Shown here: positions 1 through 6,979 of the stretch, in pieces
How the letters are laid out: each line of letters starts with the position of its first letter
Numbering within the stretch: the stretch's first letter is position 1
Assembly (NCBI GenBank): GCA_015487255.1
Contig: WFQA01000212.1
Coordinates: 1-15,727 of the forward strand
Length of the DNA: 15,727 nt
Source: Paracoccaceae bacterium
GTDB taxonomy: Bacteria; Pseudomonadota; Alphaproteobacteria; Rhodobacterales; Rhodobacteraceae
Reading direction: 5' to 3'
Program-made: the position numbers and the translations under genes
Notes under the pieces: model-generated
Databases searched by the model: none
Seen by the model: only the letters and a program-made list of their open reading frames with translations
What the model was told of the DNA's origin: nothing

Positions 1-35
1 CACAGGGCCGGGATAGGTGGGCAATTGCCCGTAAA

Positions 36-53
36 TGGTAATAACAGTTACCA
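36..53. promoter_or_regulatory. Operator-like inverted repeat
   Basis: The arms TGGTAA and TTACCA are perfect inverted complements separated by 6 nt. The size and spacing suit a dimeric regulator, and the TGGT/ACCA ends resemble GntR/FadR-type sites. No adjacent start codon is visible, so it may serve a gene left of the window. Chance occurrence is possible. Confidence 0.3.
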
Positions 54-72
54 AATTCTTAAATTCTTCAGC

Positions 73-94
73 GCGGGCCAGGCCCTGCTTTTTT
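73..94 (+). terminator. Possible Rho-independent terminator reading rightwards
   Basis: A short GC stem (GCGGG pairing with CCTGC, one G-U pair, 6-nt loop) at 73-88 is followed directly by six T (89-94). The orientation fits a plus-strand gene ending just left of the window, convergent with bhcD. The stem is short, so the call is tentative. Confidence 0.35.
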
Positions 95-226
95 CGACTT
101 TCCCCTTTATCGGGCCGGTTTGCTGCCAGCCTCGTTATTATTCTCCCCCCCCCGCCGATGCAGGCGGGGCCGCTGCGGCAATTGGGTGCCGGGCAAAACA
201 GATGATATGTTTGGCGCGTGGTTCAC

Positions 227-1192
227 TTAAAAATCCACCTCGATGGCCACGCCTTTTTCAATCGCCAGATCAACCGCGGCCGAAGCCACGGCGAGGTCTT
301 GCAGACCAACCCCGGTGCCGTCAAACAAGGTGATCTCATCGTCTGATTTGCGCCCGGGATGCGCGCCGTTGATCACCGCACCAAGTTCAACGATATCGCT
401 TTCTTTCAGCGACCCGTCAGCAATGGCATGCTGGCATTCGCCAATGGTAACCGCCTGGGCGATCTCGTCGGTAAAGACAGATGCCCGCGCCACCAGCGCC
501 GCCGCAACCTCTTGTTTTCCCTTGGTATCGGTGCCCATACAGGCAATGTGGGTGCCACCCGATACATGCGCGTCCAGCAAAATCGGATCATGGCTGGAGG
601 TGATGGAGATGATCACATCCGCCTCTGCCCCGACCTGCTCCAATGTGGCTTCCTCAAAGGGCAGGCCAAGCTCGGCGGCGGTTTCGGCCAGGCGGCTCAG
701 CATTTCGGGGTGGAAGTTCCAGCCGATCACCTTTTCAAAATCCCGCTGCTCGGCGGCGGCGCGCATCTGGAAGGCGGATTGATGCCCGGCCCCGATCATG
801 CCCAGCACCTTGGCCCCCTTGGGCGCGAGGTGCTTGATGGAAACCGCCGAGGCGGCAGCGGTGCGCAGCGCCGTCAGCAGGTTGCCGCCAACCAGTGCTT
901 TCACCTTGCCGGTATCCGCGTCAAACAAAATCACCGTGCTCTGGTGGTTGGTCAGGCCCTTGGCCTCGTTCCCCGGCCAGTAGCCGCCGGATTTAAGCCC
1001 CAGCGCCAGCGATTTGCGGTCAAAACCGGATTTGAAGCCGTAAAGCGCATCCGCATGGCCGATCGCCTCGCGGATCACCGGAAAGTTATAGGCATCCTTG
1101 CTGGCCATGGCGGCAAACACCGCCTCAACCGCGTCAAAAGAGGCTTTGCGGTCAATCAGACCCGCGATTTCTTTTTCAGGAACGATAATCAT
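227..1192 (-). CDS. bhcD: Iminosuccinate reductase BhcD
   Basis: This 321-aa enzyme belongs to the ornithine cyclodeaminase/mu-crystallin family. In the beta-hydroxyaspartate cycle it reduces iminosuccinate with NADH to L-aspartate, closing the cycle. Visible signatures are LGLKSGGYWP near residues 64-73 (Lys67 is the likely substrate lysine), the family motif LLTALRTAAASA at 105-116, and a Rossmann dinucleotide loop GAGHQS at 134-139. The ATG at 1192 is chosen over an upstream in-frame GTG at 1225 because it lies in a TGATG overlap with the bhcC stop and has GGAAAGG about 7 nt upstream. The short N-terminus MIIVPEKEIAGL also fits the family. It is the last gene of bhcABCD. By fold alone it could be another cyclodeaminase-like reductase; the operon context settles the assignment. 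Confidence 0.93.
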   Translation of the reverse strand: MIIVPEKEIAGLIDRKASFDAVEAVFAAMASKDAYNFPVIREAIGHADALYGFKSGFDRKSLALGLKSGGYWPGNEAKGLTNHQSTVILFDADTGKVKALVGGNLLTALRTAAASAVSIKHLAPKGAKVLGMIGAGHQSAFQMRAAAEQRDFEKVIGWNFHPEMLSRLAETAAELGLPFEEATLEQVGAEADVIISITSSHDPILLDAHVSGGTHIACMGTDTKGKQEVAAALVARASVFTDEIAQAVTIGECQHAIADGSLKESDIVELGAVINGAHPGRKSDDEITLFDGTGVGLQDLAVASAAVDLAIEKGVAIEVDF

Positions 1193-2358
1193 CAGTAAGC
1201 CTTTCCGCGCGCCGATACCGGCCACACTGTTTCAACCTTGCCGCCGCGCACGCCCACATACCAGTCATGCACGTTGCAGGTCGGGTCACAATGGCCCGGC
1301 ACCAGCTTGAGCTTGTCGTTGACTTTCAGCACCCCGTCCGGGTCGGCCACCACGCCGTGCTCGTCGGAGCATTTGATATACTCAACCGCATCATCGCGAC
1401 CATAAACCGTGGGCAACCCGCTATCGACCGATTGCGCCTTCAGCCCCGCATCGACAATCGCCTTGTCGGCTTTGGTGTGGCTCATCACGCTGGTCAGGAT
1501 AAACAGCGAGTTTTCCCACTCGCCATCGTCAATCCGCTTGCCGTTTTTATCCAGAATCCGGCCATAATCCGCATCCATGAAAGCGTAAGAGCCGCATTGC
1601 ATCTCGTTATAAACCCCCGAGTTGCCCTCGAAATAATAAGAGCCGGTGCCGGCCCCGCCAACGATATCGCACTCAAGCCCTTGCGCTTTAAGCGCGGTCA
1701 CCGCATCGCGCACCATATCAACGGCGATGTCGATCTTGGCTTTGCGATCCTCATAAAGCTCCATGTGCTGCATCGCGCCCTGATAGGCCTGAATACCGGC
1801 GAATTTCAGATTGTCGGCGCTATCAATCAGCTTGGCGATATTGACCACGTCTTGCGAAGTGCTCACCCCGCAACGCCCCGCACCCACGTCGATTTCCACC
1901 AGACACTCCAGCTCGGTGCCATGCTTTTGCGCCGCTGCGGCCAGATCGGCCACGTTTTCGGGGTCATCGACACAAACCAGTATCCGCGCGCCAAGCTTGG
2001 GCATGGCGGCGAGCCGGTCGATCTTGGCCGCATCGCGCACCTGGTTGGAGACCATCACATCCTTGATGCCACCCCGCACAAAAACCTCGGCCTCCGAGAC
2101 CTTCTGGCAGCAAACCCCGACCGAGCCGCCAAGGCTTTCCTGCAATTTGGCCACATCCACTGATTTGTGCATCTTGCCATGCGCCCGGTGCCGCACGCCC
2201 ATCTCGTTACACAGATCACCCATTTTCTTCACGTTGCGCTCCAGCGCGTCAAGGTCAACGATCAGGCAGGGGGTCTGGATATCACCCTCGTCCATGCCCG
2301 GCTTGGCCGGAATATCAAAACCGACATCATATTCATCGAGGTTCACTTGCTTGTTCAT
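1192..2358 (-). CDS. bhcC: Beta-hydroxyaspartate aldolase BhcC
   Basis: This 388-aa PLP enzyme of fold type III (alanine racemase N-terminal domain, D-threonine aldolase family) joins glycine and glyoxylate into (2R,3S)-beta-hydroxyaspartate. The PLP lysine is expected at Lys62 in RAHGKMHKS, matching the RxHxKxHK motif of D-threonine aldolases. The C-terminal GHCDPTCNVHD segment supplies His356 and Asp358, the likely divalent-metal pair of this family. The glycine-rich VGGAGTGSYYFEGNSG stretch is typical of the PLP phosphate region. The ATG at 2358 is preferred over an in-frame GTG at 2403, because it follows the bhcB stop by 1 nt and has GGAG 7 nt upstream. It overlaps bhcD by one base. A plain D-threonine or 3-hydroxyamino-acid aldolase is the alternative, made unlikely by its place between bhcB and bhcD. 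Confidence 0.94.
   Translation of the reverse strand: MNKQVNLDEYDVGFDIPAKPGMDEGDIQTPCLIVDLDALERNVKKMGDLCNEMGVRHRAHGKMHKSVDVAKLQESLGGSVGVCCQKVSEAEVFVRGGIKDVMVSNQVRDAAKIDRLAAMPKLGARILVCVDDPENVADLAAAAQKHGTELECLVEIDVGAGRCGVSTSQDVVNIAKLIDSADNLKFAGIQAYQGAMQHMELYEDRKAKIDIAVDMVRDAVTALKAQGLECDIVGGAGTGSYYFEGNSGVYNEMQCGSYAFMDADYGRILDKNGKRIDDGEWENSLFILTSVMSHTKADKAIVDAGLKAQSVDSGLPTVYGRDDAVEYIKCSDEHGVVADPDGVLKVNDKLKLVPGHCDPTCNVHDWYVGVRGGKVETVWPVSARGKAY
1199..1206 (-). promoter_or_regulatory. Ribosome binding site deciding the bhcD start
   Basis: GGAAAGGC on the minus strand lies 6 nt before the ATG at 1192, inside the last codons of bhcC. This supports the short bhcD start and translation coupled to bhcC termination. 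Confidence 0.6.
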
Positions 2359-2359
2359 T

Positions 2360-3313
2360 TTATTTCTCCATCCATGGCAGGGCGTCGAGATCGACATTGC
2401 CACCTGTTATGATCACGCCAACACGTTTACCCGCGAAGGCTTCTTTGTTTTTCAAAATCGTTGCCAACGGCACGGCGCTCGATGGCTCCATCACGATTTT
2501 CATCCGCTTCCAGATCAGCTTCATCGCATCGATGATCTCCTGCTCGGAGGCGGTCAGAATATCGGTGACATGGTTGGAAACGAAGTGCCATGTCAAATCC
2601 TTGAGCGGCACTTTAAGCCCGTCCGCCACGGTAACCGGCGCATCGTCAGCAATGATATGCCCGGCCTTGAAGCTGCGATAGGCGTCATCGGCCTGTTCCG
2701 GCTCGGCAGCATATATTTTTATATCAGGGGCAAGGTTGGAAAGCGTCAGGCAGGTGCCGGAAATCATGCCGCCGCCACCGATGGGGGCGATCACCGCATC
2801 AAGGCCTTCGACCTGTTCGATCAACTCCGCACTGCAGGTGCCCTGCCCGGCAATCACCCGCGGGTCATTATAAGGGTGCACAAACTCGGCCCCGGTCTCG
2901 GCTTCGACCATGGCGAAGGTCTCCTCGCGGCTGCTGGTGCTCGGCTCGCATTCGGTAATAATGCCGCCATAGCCCTGCACCGCATCCTTTTTGGCTTGCG
3001 GCGCGGTGCGCGGCATGACCACATGGCAAGGAATGCCCCGCCGGCCCGCCGCATAGGAAAGGCTGAGCGCATGGTTGCCCGAAGAATGGGTGGCCACGCC
3101 TTTTTCCAACATATCATCAGGCAGGCCAAAAACCGCGTTACAGGCCCCGCGCACCTTGAATGCCCCGGCTTTCTGAAAATTTTCACACTTGAAAAACAGC
3201 TCGGCGCCGGTCAGCCCGTTAAGATAGCTGGAGGTCAGCACCGGCGTGCGATGCACATGGGGCGCAATGCGCTTGCGCGCGGTGAGCATATCCTGAAGGG
3301 TGGGTATAATCAT
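2360..3313 (-). CDS. bhcB: Beta-hydroxyaspartate dehydratase BhcB
   Basis: This 317-aa PLP enzyme of fold type II (serine/threonine dehydratase and serine racemase family) eliminates water from beta-hydroxyaspartate to give iminosuccinate for BhcD. Lys53 in AGAFKVRGA is the Schiff-base lysine. SSGNH at 77-81 supplies the catalytic serine and the asparagine loop, and the glycine loop PIGGGG at 177-182 binds the PLP phosphate. The length is normal for the family, which lacks the C-terminal regulatory ACT domain of biosynthetic threonine deaminase. The ATG has AGGGAAG 6 nt upstream, inside the end of bhcA, and the intergenic gap is 3 nt. Outside this context it would be annotated as threonine dehydratase or serine racemase. 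Confidence 0.93.
   Translation of the reverse strand: MIIPTLQDMLTARKRIAPHVHRTPVLTSSYLNGLTGAELFFKCENFQKAGAFKVRGACNAVFGLPDDMLEKGVATHSSGNHALSLSYAAGRRGIPCHVVMPRTAPQAKKDAVQGYGGIITECEPSTSSREETFAMVEAETGAEFVHPYNDPRVIAGQGTCSAELIEQVEGLDAVIAPIGGGGMISGTCLTLSNLAPDIKIYAAEPEQADDAYRSFKAGHIIADDAPVTVADGLKVPLKDLTWHFVSNHVTDILTASEQEIIDAMKLIWKRMKIVMEPSSAVPLATILKNKEAFAGKRVGVIITGGNVDLDALPWMEK
2366..2369 (-). promoter_or_regulatory. Ribosome binding site deciding the bhcC start
   Basis: GGAG lies within the final codons of bhcB, 7 nt before the ATG at 2358. The alternative upstream GTG at 2403 would place 45 nt of overlap in bhcB and has no comparable site. Confidence 0.6.
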
Positions 3314-3316
3314 GGC

Positions 3317-4489
3317 TTACTTCCCTGCGGTATTGCGAAAATATTCCTGGGCTGCGGCTACGCCCTGGCCAAGCTCGATCGGGTAGTCGAGGTCTTTCAT
3401 GCCCATTTCAACCGTGGCCAGCCCGCTCAGCACCATCACATCGGTGAGCGCGCCCAAATGGCCAATACGAAATGCCTTGCCGGCCATTTCGCCCAGGCCA
3501 ATGCCAAAAGACACATCATATGTATCATAAATATGGTTGGTCAGCACGTTGGAATCAAAACCTTCCGGCACATAGATCGCGCTGACCGAATCAGAATAAA
3601 GATCAGGGGTCTTGGCGCAAAGCTCAAGCCCCCAGGCCGCCACGGCGCGGCGCACGCCCTCGGCCAGCCGGTGATGGCGGGCAAAAACATTCTCCACCCC
3701 TTCCTCCAGCAGCATGTCAAGCGCGGCGCGCATGCCGAATATAAGCTGCAATGGCGGCGTATAAGGGTAGCCGCCGGCCGCATTGGCCTGCATCATATCA
3801 CGAAAATCAAAGAAGGTGCGGGGCAGGTCGGCGCTGTCCATCGCCGCCAGCGCCTTGGGGCTGACCGCCACAATCGCCATGCCCGCCGCCAGCATAAAAC
3901 CCTTTTGCGAGCCGGAAATCGCCAGATCGACTCCCCATTCGTCCATGCGGAAATCCATCGAGGCCAGCGAGGAAACACAATCCACATAAAGCATCGCCGG
4001 GTGGTTGGCACCATCCATCGCGCCGCGCACCGCAGCAATATCCGAAAGCACCCCGGTGGCGGTTTCGTTATGGGTAACCAGCAATGCCTTGATCTCGTGC
4101 TTGCTGTCGGCTTTCAGGCGCTCGGCAAAAAGATCCGCCGGTGCGCCGGTGCCCCATTCGCACTCGATGATCTCGACATCCAGCTTGTGGCGCTGGCACA
4201 GGTCGATCCAGCGGTGGCTGAACATGCCGTAACGCGCAATCAGCACTTTATCACCGGCAGAAAGCGTGTTGGTCACCGCTGCTTCCCAGCCGCCGGTGCC
4301 GGTGGAGGGGAAGGTGATGATCTGGCCATCTTCGGTTTTGAAGACCTTTTTGAGGTCTTCCAGTACCGGCGCAAGGGCTTTGACAAAATCCGGGGCGCGG
4401 TGATCCATGGTTTGCATGTTCATCGCGGCGCGCAAATGATCGGGGATATTGGTCGGCCCCGGAATGAATACTGGATTTTGGCTGGGCAT
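3317..4489 (-). CDS. bhcA: Aspartate-glyoxylate aminotransferase BhcA
   Basis: This 390-aa class V aminotransferase (fold type I PLP, related to serine/alanine-glyoxylate aminotransferases) transfers the amino group of L-aspartate to glyoxylate, giving glycine for BhcC and oxaloacetate as the cycle's product. The sequence shows FIPGPTNIP at the N-terminus, a PLP phosphate loop STGTGGWEAA (62-71), Asp170 in YVDCVSS expected to contact the PLP nitrogen, Lys196 in SGSQKGF as the Schiff-base lysine, and Arg341 in FRIGHLG as the substrate carboxylate ligand. It is the first gene of the operon, divergent from bhcR. Its ribosome binding site is weak (AAGAGA about 8 nt upstream). A serine-glyoxylate aminotransferase of the serine cycle is the main alternative by sequence alone. 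Confidence 0.94.
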   Translation of the reverse strand: MPSQNPVFIPGPTNIPDHLRAAMNMQTMDHRAPDFVKALAPVLEDLKKVFKTEDGQIITFPSTGTGGWEAAVTNTLSAGDKVLIARYGMFSHRWIDLCQRHKLDVEIIECEWGTGAPADLFAERLKADSKHEIKALLVTHNETATGVLSDIAAVRGAMDGANHPAMLYVDCVSSLASMDFRMDEWGVDLAISGSQKGFMLAAGMAIVAVSPKALAAMDSADLPRTFFDFRDMMQANAAGGYPYTPPLQLIFGMRAALDMLLEEGVENVFARHHRLAEGVRRAVAAWGLELCAKTPDLYSDSVSAIYVPEGFDSNVLTNHIYDTYDVSFGIGLGEMAGKAFRIGHLGALTDVMVLSGLATVEMGMKDLDYPIELGQGVAAAQEYFRNTAGK

Positions 4490-4686
4490 GGTGATTCTCT
4501 TGATTGACTGCGTTTAGGCCATATTAAGGCCTTCAATGAATTTTACAATTTTTCTGAAAAGACTTTCCATTTATTGCGTAAAATGTGTAGCATGCTGAAA
4601 ATAAAACAAAATCTGTTTTCCATTTTATTTTCTGTAATTTTCGAAAATATTTTTTATTATCCCGCAAAACAACCCACGGAGCCGCT
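4490..4686. promoter_or_regulatory. bhcA-bhcR divergent regulatory region
   Basis: This 197-nt stretch is strikingly AT-rich between GC-rich genes and must hold the promoters of both divergent genes. It contains two TTTTC/GAAAA-type palindromes: TTTTC-T-GAAAA at 4550-4560, and ATTTTCGAAAAT at 4637-4648, a perfect 12-mer. A direct repeat of TTTCCATTT(T)AT lies at 4564-4574 and 4617-4628, 53 nt apart, or about five helical turns. AAGGCCTT sits at 4526-4533. IclR regulators often bind dyads in such divergent regions, so these are the best operator candidates for BhcR. Confidence 0.65.
4521..4548 (-). promoter_or_regulatory. Candidate bhcABCD promoter
   Basis: On the minus strand, TTGTAA (4548-4543) and TAATAT (4526-4521) are separated by 16 nt and resemble sigma70 -35 and -10 boxes, each 4 of 6 matches. 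Transcription would start near 4513, leaving a short leader before bhcA at 4489. The TTTTCTGAAAA palindrome at 4550-4560 lies just upstream of the -35 box, where an activator could act. This is inferred from weak boxes in AT-rich DNA. Confidence 0.35.
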
Positions 4687-5499
4687 ATGCCATTCTCTCA
4701 TACCGAAAAACGAAAGCGCGGCCGGCCGCGCAGTGCTGCGGCAGCCGGGTTTAGCCCGGTGCAGGCGCTGGACCGGGGGTTGACGATTCTGGAGGCGCTG
4801 GCCGGGCAGCAAAGCGCAGGGCTGAGCGACCTTGCGCGGCAGGTTTCCATGCCGCCATCCACCGTGCACCGGTTTCTGGCGACGCTGCAAGCGCACGGTT
4901 TTACCGATTTTGACCCGCATATGCAGGAATGGGCGATCGGCATCGGGGCATTTCGGGTTGGCAACACCTATTTACGGCGCACCAACCTGGTGGAGGCCGC
5001 CCAAGGCCCGATGCGGCGGCTGATGGAACAAACCGGTGAAACCGCCAATCTGGGCATTGCTGATCAGGGATATATCGTTTTCATCTCTCAGATCGAAACC
5101 CAAAATCCGATCCGGGCGATGTTTCGCCCCGGGGCGCGCAGCCAGATGCATGCTTCGGGCATCGGCAAGGCGCTGCTGGCCCATATGCCGCGCGATATGG
5201 TGGAAAAGATACTGTTGGCAGGTGGCCAGCCGGGGTTCACCCCCCAGACCCTGACCACCCCCGAAGCGCTGTTTGCAGATCTTGAGCGAATTATCACCCG
5301 TGGTTGGTCTTTTGACAATGAAGAGCATTATATCGGTATGCGCTGCATTGCTTCGGTAATATTTGACGGGCGCGGCAAAGCAACTGCCGGGGTCTCCGTC
5401 TCCGGCCCGGCGGCACGGTTTAATGAATCGATGATCGCCCGCACCGGCCCGCTGGTCGCGCAGGCCGCAGCGGAGATTACCGCATTGACCGGCGGTTAA
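4687..5499 (+). CDS. bhcR: IclR-family regulator BhcR
   Basis: This 270-aa regulator has an N-terminal winged helix-turn-helix (about residues 24-85, recognition helix around MPPSTVHRFLATLQ at 55-68) and a C-terminal IclR effector domain (about 95-270). The effector domain shows FRPGARSQMHASGIGKALLA (146-165) and EEHYIGMRCIA (212-222). It lies divergent from bhcABCD, as does the glyoxylate-responsive BhcR known from Paracoccus, and likely controls the bhc operon with glyoxylate as ligand. Unusually, residues 8-16 read KRKRGRPRS, which contains the RGRP core of an AT-hook and could add minor-groove contacts in the AT-rich intergenic region. The ATG follows GGAG by 5 nt. The family call is certain; the ligand is inferred from context. 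Confidence 0.9.
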   Translation: MPFSHTEKRKRGRPRSAAAAGFSPVQALDRGLTILEALAGQQSAGLSDLARQVSMPPSTVHRFLATLQAHGFTDFDPHMQEWAIGIGAFRVGNTYLRRTNLVEAAQGPMRRLMEQTGETANLGIADQGYIVFISQIETQNPIRAMFRPGARSQMHASGIGKALLAHMPRDMVEKILLAGGQPGFTPQTLTTPEALFADLERIITRGWSFDNEEHYIGMRCIASVIFDGRGKATAGVSVSGPAARFNESMIARTGPLVAQAAAEITALTGG

Positions 5500-5632
5500 A
5501 CCCTTAACGATGGCGGCGCGTCGAGCATGGCGCTTGCTAACGGTATTTCGCCCGCGCCGCGCTGAAATTCAAGCGCTTTTGGCCTGGCTGGGCGCGGGGT
5601 GTGCGCGCGTGGCGCAAGCCATGCAAAGCTCC

Positions 5633-5659
5633 CGAGCGCAGCGAGGCCACGGCGTCGCA
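5633..5659. repeat. Imperfect intergenic repeat, copy 1
   Basis: The block beginning CGAGCGCAGCGAGGCCAC matches 10827-10855 (beginning CGAGCGCAAGCGAGGCCACC) over 27 versus 29 nt, differing only by two one-base insertions. Both copies sit just downstream of gene ends, and both have ACGCATTTT nearby, on different sides of the block. It may be a member of a dispersed intergenic repeat family. Confidence 0.45.
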
Positions 5660-5662
5660 CAC

Positions 5663-5688
5663 GCATTTTTTCGCTTGCGAAAAAGTGC
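5663..5688. repeat. Strong palindrome between convergent genes
   Basis: GCATTTTTTCGC and GCGAAAAAGTGC form a 12-bp stem with one G-U pair around TT. On both strands the T-run precedes the loop and the A-run follows it, the reverse of the A-stem-U layout of intrinsic terminators. It could still slow polymerase or protect 3' ends from both sides, or be the core of a repeat element. Confidence 0.55.
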
Positions 5689-5716
5689 ACTCTGCCGGTT
5701 CGGAAAAGCGCTTGCG

Positions 5717-6979
5717 CTAGCCCAATGCGCGCGGCTTTGGCCCGCCCGTGGCCCAATCGAGCAGTTCCACCGTGTGCACCACCGGCAGCTTTGTCCCGTC
5801 ACCGATCTGCATCATGCAGCCGATATTGCCCGCTGAAATCACATCCGGGGTCAGCGCCTCAAGGTTGGCGACCTTATTGGCACCCAGTTGCGAGGCGATT
5901 TCGGGCTGCATCAGGTTATAGGTGCCTGCCGAGCCACAACACAGGTGCGGGTCTGCTGGCTCCAGCACCGTAAAACCGGCATCGCGCAGCAGCTCTTTGG
6001 GCGCGGTTTTGATCTGCTGGCCGTGCTGAAGCGAGCAGGCGGCATGGTAGGCCACCTTCAGCCCGCCCTTGCCGGAAACGCCGATTTCAAGCATCAGCTC
6101 CGAGATATCCATCGCCTTGCCGGCAATTTCGGACGCATCTTCTGCCAGATCACTTTCGCGAAACATGTGGCCGTAGTCTTTCACCGTGGTGCCGCAGCCC
6201 GAGGTATTAATCACCACCGCATCCACCCCGGCCGCCTTCCAGGCGCGGATGTTTTTGGCGGCGGATTTGTGGCTGGCGCTGGTTTTGCCCATGTGGTGGG
6301 TTACCGCCCCGCAGCAGCCCATGCCCTTGGCAATCACCACCTCAACCCCGTGCCGGGTAAGCAGGCGGATGGTGGCTTCGTTGATATCGGTATTCAGCGC
6401 GGTTTGCGCACAGCCCGAAAGCAATGCCACCCGGCGGATCTTTTTACCCCTGGCCTGAAAGGTTTGCGGGCGGTCCACCGGGCTGGGGGTGGGCAGGCGG
6501 CTGGGGGCGAAATCCACCATCGCCTTTAATTTGCCCGGCAGGGCAAAGCGGAAAGGCCTGGCCGCCCAGGCCCCCAGTATCGACGCCCGAAACCGCGCCG
6601 GATAGGGCAGGATCTGGCTCAGCACAAAGCGCATGCCACGGTCAAACAGCGGGCGTTTGTAGGTTTTTTCGATATGCTCCCGCGCGAGGTCCACCAGATG
6701 CATATAATGCACGCCCGACGGGCAGGTGGACATGCAGGCAAGGCAGCTCAGGCAGCGGTCGATATGTTTGACGGTTTTTTCATCGGCCGGGCGGTCGTTT
6801 TCCAGCATATCCTTGATCAGGTAAATGCGGCCGCGCGGGCTGTCCAGCTCATCACCCAATAGCTGGTAGGTGGGGCAGGTGGCGGTGCAAAACCCGCAAT
6901 GCACACAGCTGCGCAGAATTTCGTCAGCGCGTTTGATGCCGCTATCGCGCAGCTGTTCGGGGGAGAAATTGGTCTGCAT
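5717..6979 (-). CDS. glcF: Glycolate oxidase iron-sulfur subunit GlcF
   Basis: This 420-aa subunit of the membrane-associated glycolate oxidase (GlcDEF) carries electrons from the flavin subunits towards the respiratory chain as glycolate is oxidised to glyoxylate. Two ferredoxin-type 4Fe-4S motifs are intact: Cys25, 28, 31, 35 and Cys76, 79, 82, 86, the latter ending CP. Two CCG (cysteine-rich) domains follow, with Cys190, Cys222-Cys223 and Cys262 in the first, and Cys315, Cys347-Cys348 and Cys388 in the second. Its ATG overlaps the glcE stop by one base (TGATG). It is the last gene of glcDEF and converges on bhcR. Its product feeds BhcA and BhcC next door. The length is close to that of E. 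coli GlcF. Confidence 0.95.
   Translation of the reverse strand: MQTNFSPEQLRDSGIKRADEILRSCVHCGFCTATCPTYQLLGDELDSPRGRIYLIKDMLENDRPADEKTVKHIDRCLSCLACMSTCPSGVHYMHLVDLAREHIEKTYKRPLFDRGMRFVLSQILPYPARFRASILGAWAARPFRFALPGKLKAMVDFAPSRLPTPSPVDRPQTFQARGKKIRRVALLSGCAQTALNTDINEATIRLLTRHGVEVVIAKGMGCCGAVTHHMGKTSASHKSAAKNIRAWKAAGVDAVVINTSGCGTTVKDYGHMFRESDLAEDASEIAGKAMDISELMLEIGVSGKGGLKVAYHAACSLQHGQQIKTAPKELLRDAGFTVLEPADPHLCCGSAGTYNLMQPEIASQLGANKVANLEALTPDVISAGNIGCMMQIGDGTKLPVVHTVELLDWATGGPKPRALG

Larger units (their letters stand above)
1..226. other. Gene-free left edge downstream of bhcD
   Basis: I see no convincing gene here; the open frames in it have neither a credible start nor the codon pattern of the neighbours. 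It holds a perfect palindrome GGGCAATTGCCC (19-30), an operator-like dyad (36-53), a terminator-like hairpin reading rightwards (73-94), and a run of nine C (145-153) at the edge of a 7-bp hairpin (150-169). The bhcABCD transcript must end in this stretch, but no minus-strand hairpin followed by a U-tract is visible. Confidence 0.6.
5500..5716. other. Intergenic region between convergent bhcR and glcF
   Basis: This 217-nt stretch holds no convincing gene. It contains a repeat-like block (5633-5659) shared with the 10.8-kb gap, a strong palindrome (5663-5688), and a small dyad AGCGC-TT-GCGCT at 5707-5718 overlapping the glcF stop. Both flanking transcripts should end here, yet neither strand shows a GC stem followed by a U-tract. 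Confidence 0.6.

Noticed and set aside
25..333. 102-codon plus-strand frame over the left edge
   Set aside because: It overlaps the 3' end of bhcD, has no ribosome binding site, and the product is Pro/Arg/Gln-rich without a domain.
1192..2403. Longer starts for bhcC (GTG at 2403) and bhcD (GTG at 1225)
   Set aside because: The downstream ATGs at 2358 and 1192 have ribosome binding sites and operon-typical junctions; the extensions would only add overlap with the upstream genes.
1811..4507. 898-codon open frame on the plus strand, antisense to bhcA, bhcB and bhcC
   Set aside because: It covers three well-supported genes and its product is rich in His, Arg and Gly with no domain. It arises from the codon bias of the minus-strand genes.
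5663..5688. Intrinsic terminator for bhcR or glcF
   Set aside because: Strong stem, but the T-run lies in the 5' arm on both strands and no U-tract follows the stem, so the canonical layout is absent.
5496..5756. Open frames on both strands in the bhcR-glcF gap
   Set aside because: They run through the palindrome and repeat block, lack ribosome binding sites, and have Arg/Ala-rich products typical of noncoding GC-rich repeats.
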